A DNA stretch of 64,000 nt from Linnemannia elongata. Taxonomy: Eukaryota; Mortierellomycota; Mortierellomycetes; Mortierellales; Mortierellaceae. A model generated the notes under the pieces. That model did no database searches and was not told the DNA's origin. It worked only from the letters and a program-made list of their open reading frames with translations. Position 1 is the first letter of the stretch; each line of letters starts with the position of its first letter. This document shows, piece by piece, positions 1-10,121 of this stretch. Location of the stretch: assembly GCA_036320915.1 (NCBI GenBank), contig JAXBDG010000011.1, forward strand, positions 2,006,501-2,070,500, given 5' to 3'. The position numbers and the translations under genes were made by a program.

Positions 1-371
1 AGGGCAGTCGCAGCGCTCCGACCTCTTGTTGTTCTGTCTGTCTTTATCCGAGACGCTCGTATTCTTTCCTTCAAGATAACAAACAATCATGGCTATGTAT
101 TCAAGCAATAGCGTTAGATGTCGATTTGAGCCTCTACAGTCCACGGCTTTGTATTGCGTGAATACACAGCAATTTATCAAAGACTAGAACACACTTACCA
201 CTAGAGCCTTTAGGCGACGACTTGTTTGTTGTGCGTATCCTGAACTTGAATCCGACGCTTGAGGCCCAGGTCTGGATCGACGTGAAATATACTTCTAGCG
301 TCTTAAACCTATCTCCTTTTTGAGGGGTCGATGATTCATGATTCGAGGTCCCAGCATATGTCCCCGTTAGT
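1..371 (-). CDS. FAR1-like DNA-binding domain protein, partial, 5' end disrupted
   Basis: Two exons are visible on the minus strand: about 371-199 and 68-1, the second running off the window. The intron 198-69 has a GTAAGT donor and a TTGAAG acceptor, and the phases match (one base plus two). The first exon encodes DRFKTLEVYFTSIQTWASS followed by VGFKFRIRTTNKSS; the second encodes NNKRSERCDCP. An aromatic-rich opening, a GFxFRIR core and a basic stretch leading to a Cys-Pro is the layout of FAR1/WRKY-GCM1-type DNA-binding domains, found in MULE-type transposases and domesticated regulators. No start codon is seen: the frame runs straight into the TTCGAA-rich element at about 372, so the 5' end was probably lost or displaced by that insertion. 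Whether it is a host regulator or a transposase cannot be decided here. Confidence 0.5.
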
Positions 372-651
372 GCTCCTAATCGAATTGATCGAATCGAATT
401 TAGCCTATTTCGATTTCGATTCGAATAAAGTAAACTTGAATCCGATTCGAATTCGATTGAAGGTGAAGGTTCGAATCCGATTCGAATCAATCGAAGCATT
501 CGAAGTAATCGAAGCATTCGAAGTAATCGAAGCATTCGAAGTAATCGAGGCATTCGAAGTAATCGAAGCATTCGGACCATTCGAACCATTATTAATGCCA
601 CGTCGACAGCTGGTTATTTTTGAACTCTTGGTTCAAAGAGTTACCTTAAAC
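372..651. repeat. TTCGAA-rich element, left part
   Basis: The stretch is saturated with TTCGAA, ATCGAA and GATTCG motifs. It begins CTCCTAATCGAAT; the right-hand part at about 6261-6612 ends with the same 13 bases in inverted orientation. Inside it, 491-572 is a tandem array of an 18-bp unit, ATTCGAAGTAATCGAAGC, with about 4.5 copies. With the hAT element removed, the two parts make one element of about 630 bp with inverted, TTCGAA-rich ends and no coding capacity, so it is probably non-autonomous. The open frames across it are products of the repeat, not genes. Confidence 0.6.
491..572. repeat. 18-bp tandem repeat ATTCGAAGTAATCGAAGC
   Basis: About 4.5 near-identical 18-bp units, each containing a TTCGAA palindrome and an ATCGAA half. 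It lies inside the left part of the TTCGAA-rich element. Confidence 0.8.
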
Positions 652-878
652 CAGGGCTCTGACCTTGTCGGGGAGACGACAAAAATGTTGCAATTTCGAG
701 CCAGAGGCGGTCACAATGTGGCTTAGACACGGTCGGGAAGGAGGCCAGGAAGGAGGTCAGGAAGGCTGTTAGGAAAGAGGTCAGGAAGGAGGTCAAACAC
801 GGTCAGAGAGGCGGTCAAAGGCGGTCAAAATCAAACCTTAATAATTCTAAATAAAAGGTTTAGCACCTACTCCCTGTA
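652..878 (+). repeat. hAT left terminal inverted repeat (227 bp)
   Basis: Pairs with 6026-6252 in inverted orientation with only a handful of mismatches, most at the inner end. It contains subterminal short repeats built on GGTCAGGAAGGAGG and GGCGGTCAAA, which recur several times and could serve as transposase binding sites (inference). Confidence 0.95.
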
Positions 879-2974
879 CTCTCTCTTTCTCTCTCCCACG
901 CACTGTCGCTCTTGTTCTTTCTCTCTCAGTTCTTGCACCCATCCACCCATACTGACAGTATCATAGTCTGACTGACATTGTGCTGCATTCTCCACTCCTC
1001 CATTCTCTCTTTCTCATTCCTCATTCCTCACCCTTCATTACTTACCCTTATTCACATGTACACTACGTACAAAAATACCCTGACTTGTTGTTTAACATTC
1101 GTTTTTGCCTCTTCCAATCACCCACCTGTCCCAGTCTTGCCACTCTCTCCTCCTCTGTTGCCAACATACTCTGCACACAGTCTCTAATAACTTTTTTCCC
1201 ACACAAAACATAAATTACTCCTCTTCCTTCCAAGGACCTAATTACAATTCCGTTACAATCCTGCCATCTTCGCACTCACGGCCGGCGCAGCATTTCTTAT
1301 CGAGATCTCGTAACGAAACGAACCTCGAAATTACAGTTAACGAGATCTTGTTAAACGCTGCGCCCCTCAGAGTCTTGTCACTGTTCGTATTTCTATCTTG
1401 CCTCTGAATAAATGTCTTGCCCCTGATCTAGTATGGATTATCGACAATGAAGCTGCCAACTTTTCGCCTTTCCTTCTGATCATGTTTAAATAACTTACTT
1501 TACCATATTCCCAAACTGCTTCAAAGCTAATCTGTAACTGTTACTAAATATAATGTTCTGGAAGCGAAAGGTATTGATGCTGGTGCTCAGGGCATTGATG
1601 ATGTGTCCTGCCTTGCTGAAGGTCCTCTCAGCTTCACAAGATGTTGCTTGGACTGAGAGATACTCCCGCGCCAGGTCGCTCAACCCCTCCGCCCAATACA
1701 AGTCTAGGTCGTTGTTCTCCTTCCAGTAAAGGTGTGGGGCGTCCAAGTAGTTGCTGATATCTTCCTCGTGCTCCTGAACGTGCGACTCATACTGACCAAG
1801 GAATAGGTTGACATCCCGCACTATGTCCTGATCCTTATACCTTTTGGGATCCTTGGTTGCCCTCAACTTAGCAAACAACTCCATTCTGAGGAGATCCTCC
1901 ACCTTGTCTTTCATCGTCGGCGCCTTTTCTGCCTTCCTCTCCACGGTTGGTGCCGTGCCCGGTACTGTCCCATCCTGGTCTTCAATAGTTGGTGCCTTAT
2001 CCGCCATAATGCCCCCCTCATCCAACGTCGTCCGATATGGTCCGGTCTGTGGCGTATCCCACATCTTATGGCGCAAGGTTGCTGGATTCAAGTACATGGC
2101 CTTGAGAACAACGTCGGGCATATCTTGGGGGTCCCATGTCTTCTCGATTCCATCGGTCATAATCCTGTGAACATCTCTTCCAACGTCGATATGAACATTG
2201 TTGGAAGAAGGAAGTGTGTCTCCCACTTTGATGTAAAGTCGCGAGATTGTTGGAGAGACTGTCGATCCGGCCCAATTCGTAAAGGAAGCTGCAGGACCCA
2301 AAATCCGATCGAGATCAGCTAGAATGTTAAGGTCGTTGACTGTGAGCATGTGTGGAGTGATATCGGAAATACTGGCTTGGTCCTTTGGAGGTTTGTTGAT
2401 GAAATACTCATGTGTCGCAGCAACAAAGGTGTGGAGGGTATACACTCTCTGCGCCATCACATGCCGGCTGTTCCAGCGTGTAGCATTCATGGACTGAAAT
2501 GATAGTCCAGTGCTGCCAAGGGGGAGGCCTTGAACCTCGCGGAGCTTGTTCATGGCGGCGGTATTATTCCGGAAGTAGACAGATACCCGTTGGCACTTGT
2601 CAAGAACCTTTTCAGCTTCTGCATCTTTCCATGCTCTATCAATCGCAAAGTAATCCGGATTTAATACATATACAGGATTGTTCAAAATGGCTTGGGATCA
2701 CACAGATATAGAGGTCGTCACTTTCACGCATATACTTCATATCAATAATTACAGCCTTGGGCCACCCATTCAATTCTTTTTTTAACGCAGCTGTTCCCTC
2801 TCTATGCCACCAAAAGTTGGTTTTCATACCTATTAATGTGCAACTGGATGAAATGTGAAGCGCAAGGCATCCACGTAGTTCCACCCTCCTTGAAGACGGA
2901 CATGCACTTCTTGATGTTGGATCCTTGATCCGTTGTTGCGGCAACCACCTTGTCCCCGAGGTTCCAAAAATCAA

Positions 2975-3033
2975 GTACACTCAATTCCTGCTAAGTGTCA
3001 TGAATCATGACACTTAGCAGGAATTGAGTGTAC
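2975..3033. mobile_element. Palindromic micro-insertion in the transposase exon
   Basis: 59 bp forming a perfect palindrome with a single central base: 29-bp arms beginning GTACACTCAATTCC and ending GGAATTGAGTGTAC. Removing 55 bp, so that only one GTAC remains, rejoins AAG-GTA-CTT-GAT-TTT-TGG and restores the transposase frame. Because GTAC is itself palindromic, the target duplication can be read as TA (Tc1/mariner style, 53-bp insert) or GTAC (51-bp insert). It has no coding capacity. It looks like two terminal inverted repeats joined back to back, a minimal MITE. An assembly foldback artefact is less likely because the excision is so exact. Confidence 0.75.
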
Positions 3034-5316
3034 CTTGTCTGTTTTTGACAAAGAAAAAGGTGTCAAACAAAATGGATTACTTACAAACGAAAAAGGTGCT
3101 TGTCAAATCATGAAACGCTGTGGCACTTACTGAGGTATTTCAAAAGGACATCCCATGTTTGTTTCGCCTCATGGATCTCCTCCATCCCAAGTACCATCCT
3201 CGACATGGTCATTTGTGGTGTCAGATAGTGGAACGTCACTCCCAGAAATTTTCTCTTGTCTATGCTGGTCCATGTATCTGTGGTAATGGAACCTTTTGTT
3301 GCATGTTGATGAAGAAGCGCCTTGAGCCTCATTTTTTCGTTAATTGTGTTGTCGTTAAGTCGATTCCATAATGAGTTTTCGCAAGGGATGTTCATGCTGG
3401 GGTTGACGTATTTGATTATGTCAAGAAATACTGGATCCTGTATGACATTCATAGCCACACCCTTCTCGCATACGAGTCGAAGGAGAAGGTCCTCAAACAC
3501 GCCTTGTTCGCAATGCTGTCCTTCATCGTCGTCCTCATTATCGTCGGTTTTGGTGGATTTCAGTGGGATGTTCTGAACATACGCCTGAATCTTGCGAAAA
3601 ATGGCGACAGCTTCTCGCATTCCAGGATGAGCCTTGTCGAGATGATCTCCCTTGGTCCTTGGGTTGGCTTTGTTGCGGTATACTTGATTGCAAGTCACTC
3701 CATTGGGTCCCTTGACCTGGCAATGGATATTGCCGTTGCCGATAGACTTGTAGAAGTGCCCAACGATGCTGTCAGCACGGGGAGACTTGGCCATAGGGAT
3801 TTTGGCCAAAATATCGAAGTAAGCAGGCGGAGGACAATCCTGTAGTTCCTGAGGCGTGGGAAGAGTACCGAGGGGAAGCTCGGAATAAAACTGGCACCAT
3901 TTCGACGTTCCGCCATGTATGTTCTGCATCTCCTGAAGGCGATCGGCGCGTCCGGCGGCTTCGAGAGCCTTCTTTTTCCTGGGTGTAGGAGGTGCTACCT
4001 CTCCATCTGTACGAGCTCTGGGCATCATAGAAGATAAGGGCTGCTCTTCGGGCTGCTCTGATGAGGACTCGGACATTGAGAAGGATCGGTTTGAGAGTAT
4101 TTCTGTGTCATAAGAGGCGACTGTTGATGCTGAGGACGATCGCTGCAAGGACGGTGGGTTCCGATACGCGAGATTGCCTCTCAATGACAAAGACGATGCA
4201 CGAGTAAGTTGGCTCATAGCGTTAGGCCGCCTCTCTCTCCTCATGTCCATTGGAACGGACACGAAAGGAGATGAGGTATAGCTTGGATCATCCAAGTCAT
4301 CATATGAGTTAATGGTCTCACTATACTGTTGATAGGCATCTGGTTGCCCCAATGACCATGAGCTGATTCCAGAAGGTGATTGGAGCTGGTGCAGATTTGG
4401 CGACTGCGGCGACATTCCTGTTGTACGAGGAGCTCGTATAGGGGATTGAAGATGACGCGAAGGAAAATGTTGGTGCTGCTGAACAGATCCCTTGGGGGTG
4501 GCTGGAGGAGGTCGCATATGAGGGTGGAGAAGGGGCCTAACATGAGGGTACAAGTGAGGTTGTTGCAGCAATTGACCGGAATATGACCCTCGTTGTTGTC
4601 GCTGCAAGTGTCGAGGCCGAGGTGATTGTTGATTTAACTGAGTATGTTGCACCATCTGCTGGCGCTGCAAAGATAGGCTATAATTTTGCTCCTGATGAGG
4701 CAGAAACGATCGGTCTTGCAGCGGCGACCGCTGTTGCCGCGCTTGCTGTTGGCGCTGCAGCAGGTGTAACCGGTGCTGCTGAAGGGGAGTAGGAGGATGC
4801 TGCTGCATGACTGACTCAAGGGTTCCTAAGTTCGACCCTTGTTGCTGTTGCTGTCCACGTCGACGGATAACTCCTTCAGACTATAGAAAACGGCAAGAGC
4901 AGCAATTAATATGAATGGTTTTTAACACAGGACGCAGTCGAAAGTATCATTGGCATTACAGACTTACAGGGGATCCATCTCGTTGAAAGACCTCGATTTC
5001 ATCTGCTGAGTAACTGATCGCATTGTTGTGACTGCTGCTAGTGGCCGTATTCTTCAATGTTCGATAGATAAGATGAAAGAAATAAGCAAAGAAGGAAAGG
5101 AAGAAGGAATGAAAGAAGAAAGAAGAAAGAGAAGGAAAAAGGTACACAAGCAAACAAACAGACAGACAAACAAACAGACAAACAAAGGAGATATTAGCAT
5201 GGATATGCATATCAATGGGCAATTACTAGCAAGGCAACTGCAGTCGCCTTACTGAACAATAGCCTCCCTCCTTTTAAAAAGTTCGATGCAGATGCCAGTT
5301 GCACCTGTCTGGAAAA

Positions 5317-5317
<1 letters not shown>

Positions 5318-5351
<34 letters not shown>
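5318..5351. repeat. Poly(A) run, 34 bases
   Basis: Uninterrupted run of 34 A within the first intron of the transposase gene. It is one of several 23-40 base homopolymers in the window. Confidence 0.9.
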
Positions 5352-5353
<2 letters not shown>

Positions 5354-6025
5354 TTTCCAGAACCGATGCAAAAAGCACTCGTTGCTCTATTTCGTCCAAT
5401 AGGAATCACGAAAAGACTACTGCATCGGAAAAATCTGCATCCGCATCCTTTTATAAAGGGAGGCAATGGTGAAAAAACTTTTCAAAACGCGCAAGATACA
5501 AGGTACTTACTGAATTGGAATGCCCAATTTGAACATGGGAGCGTTTTTCTCTGCGGGGAAAACCATTGATCGCGGCTTGCTCGCCGTCCTGTACAGCAAG
5601 ATAGGTATCCATCTCGCCTTCGTTGTGGTCCTGAGATTGACCATAGGCATTTTCAGCCTCTCCATCATATAGCTGGTCGTTGTTGCACTCGTTAAAGTCT
5701 TCTTGGGCACCATAATCGATATCGAAATAACCATCACTCATATTTGGTCAATTGAAGAGATGGTTGTGTGTGGAGTATGAGATTATGGGTAATGGGTGCA
5801 AGAAAGAGACAAGAGAGAGGAGAGAGAGATGATACGTGTGTGAGTGAAAGTGAAGGAGGAAGAGAGAAGAGGAGAGAATGAGAGAGAGAATGGGAGAAGT
5901 GAAGGAGTAAGTGAGTAACTGGGAGGGGAGGAAGAGATCGAAAATAAGAGAGAAAAGAAGAAAGAAAAGAGGAAGAACTTTCGAGTCAATGTAAAAACCA
6001 ATGCGACCATGCGCCCTATTTCGTT

Positions 6026-6252
6026 TACTGGGAGTAATTGCTAAACCTTTTATTTGGAATTAATAAGGTTTGATTTTGACCGCCTTTGACCGCCTCTCTG
6101 ACCGTGTTTGACCTCCTTCCTGACCTCTTTCTTGACAGCCTTCCTGACCTCCTTCCTGGCCTCCTTCCCGACCGTGTCTAAGCCACATTGTGACCGCCTC
6201 TGGCTCGAAATTGCAACATTTTTGTCGTCTCCCCGACAAGGTCAGAGCCCTG
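6026..6252 (-). repeat. hAT right terminal inverted repeat (227 bp)
   Basis: Inverted partner of 652-878. It is followed directly by the CCTTAAAC target duplication at 6253-6260. Confidence 0.95.
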
Positions 6253-6260
6253 CCTTAAAC

Positions 6261-6615
6261 TTATAGTGTTCACTTTTTCATTTCTACAATATATATTTCA
6301 AACCATATACCATTCAATCCAACTTGTTGAGATCAATCGATCTCTAATCAAATCGAATTACTCGAACCATTCGACCGCATTCGAATCGAATCACTCGAAT
6401 CGCTCGAACCATTCGAATCAATTGATCAAATGGTCTGAATACAATTCGATTGACCAGAAATTAAGGGCGCCTCTCGAAGCATTCGAATCATTCGAAGCAT
6501 TCGAATCGAATCGAGTAGGGGAGTATTCAAATCGAATCGAATCCACCCTATCTCAAATTCGATTCAAATTCATTCGAATTGAATCGAACTCGAATTATTC
6601 GATTCGATTAGGAGT
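6261..6615. repeat. TTCGAA-rich element, right part
   Basis: From about 6330 the sequence is dense in ATTCGAA and AATCGAA motifs and closes with ATTCGATTAGGAG, the inverse of the left boundary. Immediately beyond it, the Sel1 reading frame is recognisable, so the outer boundary lies near 6612-6620. The first 70 bases (6261-6330) are AT-rich and match nothing I recognise. Confidence 0.6.
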
Positions 6616-7347
6616 CCTACTCAGGAAACACTTGGAGACATGTGCTTGGATGGCCGAGTTGTTCCAAAAGATGTCTAAGCAGCTATAGACTGGTATCTGA
6701 GGGCGGGCAGTGAAGGAAACAGCATAGCAATCGAAAGAAAACTACGTTCTATTTGTCTTTCCAATTTTGGTGTAACGCAGGAATATCTGATGGCAATAGA
6801 CCGACACTACAAGGCAGTCGTCCAAGGTGGTTTCACCACACAACGCAACCTCGGAGTTCTGTGCCTTGCCGCCCAGGACTACACCCAAGCCTTGACCTGG
6901 TACCGGAGGGCCGCCGAACAAGGAGATGCCACAGCTCAAAACAACATCGGCTATCTGTATCATCAAGGACAGGGTGTGTCCCAGGACTATGCCGAGGCAA
7001 TGATCTGGTACCGGAAGGCCGCCGAACAAGGATATGCCGCAGCACAAGTCAACATCGGCTCTCTGTATCATCAAGGTCTTGGTGTGTCCCAGGACTATGC
7101 CGAGGCGATGATCTGGTACCGGAAGGCTGCCGACCAAGGAGATGCCACAGATCAATATAACATCGGCATGATGTATGAAAATGGACTAGGAGTGACCAAG
7201 GACAAGTCGAAGGCATTGGGGTGGTACAAGACAGCGGCTGAACAAGGTGATTCTGATGCGGAGAATGCCGTCGACAAATTAGAGAGAAAAGGATACAACG
7301 TCCACGGTAGGAAGAAGCGAAGCCTACTCGAGAGGATATTCGAATGA
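6616..7347 (+). pseudogene. Sel1-repeat protein, 5'-truncated with an in-frame stop
   Basis: Sel1-like repeats (about 36 residues, alpha-helical, protein-protein interaction) fill the frame: NNIGYLYHQGQGVSQDYAEA, then MIWYRKAAEQG, repeated with small changes through GMMYENGLGVTKDKSKALGW. An ATG at 6790 opens a 185-codon frame ending at 7347 with a basic tail (HGRKKRSLLERIF). Upstream in the same frame, Sel1-type sequence is still readable (GRVVPKDV, stop TAA at 6676-6678, then AAIDWYLRAGSEGNSIA), reaching to the edge of the TTCGAA element. So the gene was longer, lost its 5' part at that insertion and gained a stop. The 3' 185-codon part may still be expressed. Sel1 genes are highly multiplied in Mortierella-like fungi, so decay of one copy is unsurprising. 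Confidence 0.75.
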
Positions 7348-7423
7348 ACCCATCATATCATCAAACATGTGAAATAAAGAGAATATAAAAAGAAAAAAAA
7401 TTGGTTTCTATGTTTTGAGAGTA

Positions 7424-8604
7424 GTTACTCGTCTCCCCTCCCTCTTCTTCCTCTTCTTCGGCTCCTCCATCGCCCTTGTCCTCCCCTTCGCCAACCTACA
7501 AGGTGATCAACTCTCGCCGTCTCCCATACCACAAGTGGACCAAGTGTGTGGTTGGTCGATACAACGCCGACGACAAGGATACCGACAACGACTACACGGA
7601 CATGGTCAGCGATAGCGAAGGATATGAGTCTGATTCCAATTCGAGCTCGTGAGGAAGACAGTGATGACGATGAGGACTCAGGAGATAAGCGCTTGGTCTC
7701 GACGATGGCGCTTTCCAACTTTGACGCTGGCGACTTGGACACGCCTGCGTACTCGACTGCTCAAACACTTGGAACTGCTATCAGGATGTTCAACTGTGTC
7801 GCGCTTGTAGGTGGATCTCTCGCCTCGCCTGCTTCGCCTACGTCACTCGCCCATTCAATTGATCTTGATGTACCCCGCAAACTCAAACTCTCCGACTACA
7901 AGTGATATAAGAAGGCACTCTACCATATCTCGGGGATGGCCACGTTCGAGGAGGACCTGGAGCATGTCAACGGAAATTCTATGATGGAGTTTATTGACCG
8001 CATGGACAAGAGGGCTGCTTGTGAGACAGACTCCGAGGACGAGGATGTCAATAGGTTGCTGCAACTCGCGCAGTTGCTTACTCCGAGTCTGAGTCTGAGG
8101 ATGACTGTGCAACTCGCACTCATGATGCCGCCCCAAGGTAGCAACCACCGTTCGCAAGCATGACCAGCAGGGCAAGGGCGAGGATTTTCAGGATGGTGAC
8201 TCGACGCCCAAGGCGTTTGGACTTGAGATGGATTTTATCAGGAGGCGAACCAGGGTGCTGTTGATTTGACCGTTCACAAGTTTGACAGCTGCAATGATAC
8301 CCACAGTGGACAGGACCTCGGCGATAAGGATAATGGTGCCCGTGGGACCTATTACAGCGATAGCGATCAGGAAACAGTGTGCGGTTACGGTTCAGGAGAG
8401 GACAAGGATTCTTTTGGACGCAACCACAAGGCTGCTGATAACGCTAATGACCCAGGTCACAGCTACGAGGATGGAGATGGCGATCACCAATATGAATATG
8501 TCGATCACTGGAACAACGATAAGGACTTGGAGGACTCTGATGCTGACTCTCAGGCTACTAACGACTCTGCTGGTACCACATCGGCTGTCAAGAAGTTGGA
8601 CTAA
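7424..8604 (+). pseudogene. Decayed copy of an acidic, Ser-rich protein of unknown function
   Basis: Colinear with the intact gene at 24110-25423 (minus). Shared blocks include FDAGDLDTPAYSTAQTLGTA against YDAGDLKTPIYSTTRTPGTA, and MATFEEDLEH against MAAFEEDLEY followed by a similar EFIDRM/EFLTRM segment. Stops interrupt it, for example after SDSNSSS near 7650 and after KLKLSDYK near 7903, and the frame changes several times. The last block, 8266-8604, is an open 112-codon acidic segment (SDQETVCGYGSGEDKDSF). Homology to the inverted fragment at 21565-22021 continues past its stop into the 3' flank to about 8760. No known domain is recognised. Confidence 0.7.
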
Positions 8605-8938
8605 GGCTCATCGTCCGCTCGCCTTTCCCACTTGGTCCTCTCTGAGTCCTCCCCTCTCCACTCTATCCATTGTATTTATTGATCGATTCGATTAATCTTC
8701 AAGTTTCGGGCATGTACTACTAACCCTTTCTTTCTTATGTACCATATAATTGCTTGCTACTTGCTTTGTTTCTTCCTGGCTACACAAAGAAAAAAGCAAA
8801 CAAAACAATCACAAATAACTCTTCAAAAACTATTAAATAAATACCACATTGGACAAGACATTGGATTGAACAGAGGTATTATTCTAGTTAGCTAAAGATT
8901 TTTAGGGGGAGGGGTTAATCACAAGAAAAGTAGGGACC

Positions 8939-9705
8939 CTAGACGACGATCCGGCGCTCAAAACGAGCATAATTAATCCCAGTCGCAGGATTGGTATATG
9001 TCCCCCGTTCCTCCAACCCCTTCACCCTTCCCTCATCTCCATCCTCAGGATCCACTACAAACCCGCGACACTTCTCCCGATAAAACTTTCTCAGCCCTGG
9101 GTTGTTCCCCCTACAATCCAACCTCAAATACACCTTGCCCTGTTTGGGAATCAATTCCTCCGTAAACTTCAAGACCTTGGGGACGATCCCTCTTCCCTGG
9201 AAGTCCTTTTCGACCACCAACCGATGGACATACAACGCATCCTTCCACCCGTCCTCTCCCAAGAGCGGGGACCAAAGCATGTGGTCAAAGGGGTCTTCAG
9301 AATTGAGTGCAAAAATTGCGGCGATGGTCGAGGAGGGTTGGTGGATGACGACGAAGGAGGTTTGGGAGGCGATTGCAGAGGAGATGTGGGCGCGGGCATC
9401 GGGTTTGCGGAATGTTCCTGGGATCCATTGGGAGAGGTTTTGGGATTCCATCCATTCTGCGGCTCGTTCTAGGATGTTGATGTATTCCTCTAATTCTTCG
9501 GGGTTTGTCTATTGATAGAGAGAGAGAGAAAGAGGGAGGGAATAGAATGGGGGGAGTTAGATTCGATGCTGCTTGAAGGAGGGAGAGGGTGTGTTAGAGT
9601 GATCGAGTTCAACGATGAATGAGAGCAAAGGAGTTGGTGATGAGGACTTACATTCCTGATGATGAACTCGTCCTGATGAGGTGAGGTCGTCGTTGCTGTA
9701 GTCAT
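8939..9705 (-). CDS. GNAT-family N-acetyltransferase, copy 1
   Basis: Two exons: 9705-9652 (18 codons, MTTATTTSPHQDEFIIRN) and 9508-8939, joined in phase 0 across an intron with a GTAAGT donor and an AATAG acceptor. Total 207 residues. The acetyl-CoA binding motif A is clear: VHRLVVEKDFQGRGIVPK carries the Q-x-x-G-x-G/A type loop, followed by YLRLDCRGNNPGLRKFY, where the Asn-Pro-x-Leu-x-x-Phe-Tyr segment is typical of motif B. The substrate is unknown; this subgroup often acts on small molecules. The start is chosen because the tandem paralogue at 10118-10983 has the same short first exon ending in IRN and the same intron position. The region between the two genes contains the 40-base poly(A) run. 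Confidence 0.85.
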
Positions 9706-10075
9706 ATCTGGCAATATCTGTAGTAGTTGGTTCCTGATGAGTTTCCCTGGAGTCGTTGTTTGTTTTGGTTGGAAAGAGAGAAAAAAAAGAGAGTTGTCCG
9801 TCCACTGTAAATAGGGCAGAAAATAAAGATAGAGGGGAGAAGAGTTTCTGCGCAGTGACTCACCCAATGGTCAACTTCTGTTCCAGAGAACTGCGCCTGT
9901 GACCTATCCCGCTGGTATGGACGTTCATGACTCCGAATGCTTATCTGTTTTCTCACGCTCCCCAACCAGGAGAGTGATACCATCATTCAACTGTCTGAAA
10001 AAGACTCCATGTATCCATTCGATCCATTGTCCATATTCAATTGCATTGAGGTTTAATCCTTTGTACAAACAAAAC

Positions 10076-10076
<1 letters not shown>

Positions 10077-10116
<40 letters not shown>
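10077..10116. repeat. Poly(A) run, 40 bases
   Basis: Uninterrupted A40 lying immediately beside the 3' end of the second GNAT gene (stop at 10118). It is the longest homopolymer in the window. Confidence 0.9.

Positions 10117-10117
<1 letters not shown>

Positions 10118-10121
<4 letters not shown>

Larger units (their letters stand above)
1495..5741 (-). pseudogene. hAT transposase, five exons, disrupted by a small palindromic insertion
   Basis: Exons on the minus strand: 5741-5511, 5051-4968, 4880-3131, 3038-2830 and 2635-1495. Most donors are GTAAGT (5510, 4967, 3130); the fourth is GTATGA (2829). Without the 55 bp added by the palindrome at 2975-3033, the exons sum to 3360 nt, exactly 1120 codons. 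The N-terminal third is rich in Gln, Pro and Ser. A BED-like zinc finger follows near residues 490-520 (HCQVKGPNGVTCNQ, then HLDKAHP). The catalytic core includes LGDKVVAATTDQGSNI and PCASHFIQLHIN, and the C-terminal dimerisation domain includes SVQATSCEAERTFSKAG near residue 1070. The palindrome shifts the frame and adds a stop after the first Asp region, so this copy should not make full-length transposase unless the insert is spliced out. The second-exon acceptor (TTGAAG) is the least certain junction. Confidence 0.88.
652..6252 (-). mobile_element. hAT-superfamily DNA transposon, complete, 5601 bp
   Basis: The element begins CAGGGCTCTGACC at 652 and ends with its exact inverse at 6252, the usual hAT terminus. 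The 8 bp before it (644-651, CCTTAAAC) and after it (6253-6260, CCTTAAAC) are identical, giving the perfect 8-bp target-site duplication expected of hAT. The 227-bp terminal inverted repeats (652-878 and 6026-6252) differ at only a few bases, so the insertion is fairly recent. It contains a single gene, the transposase at 5741-1495 on the minus strand. The target was the middle of a TTCGAA-rich element that itself lies between a FAR1-like gene and a Sel1-repeat gene. Because the transposase carries a disruptive insertion, this copy is probably non-autonomous now. Confidence 0.95.

Noticed and set aside
134..726. Open frames on both strands across the TTCGAA repeat
   Set aside because: They are produced by the short repeat (Arg-Met-Leu and Glu-Ala-Phe-Glu-Val runs) and have no conserved sequence; only the FAR1-like part beyond the repeat is credible.
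2975..3033. The palindrome as a normal part of an intron in the transposase gene
   Set aside because: The natural acceptor (CAAAAACAG at 3039) lies upstream of it and no in-frame acceptor exists after it, whereas removing 55 bp gives an exact frame.
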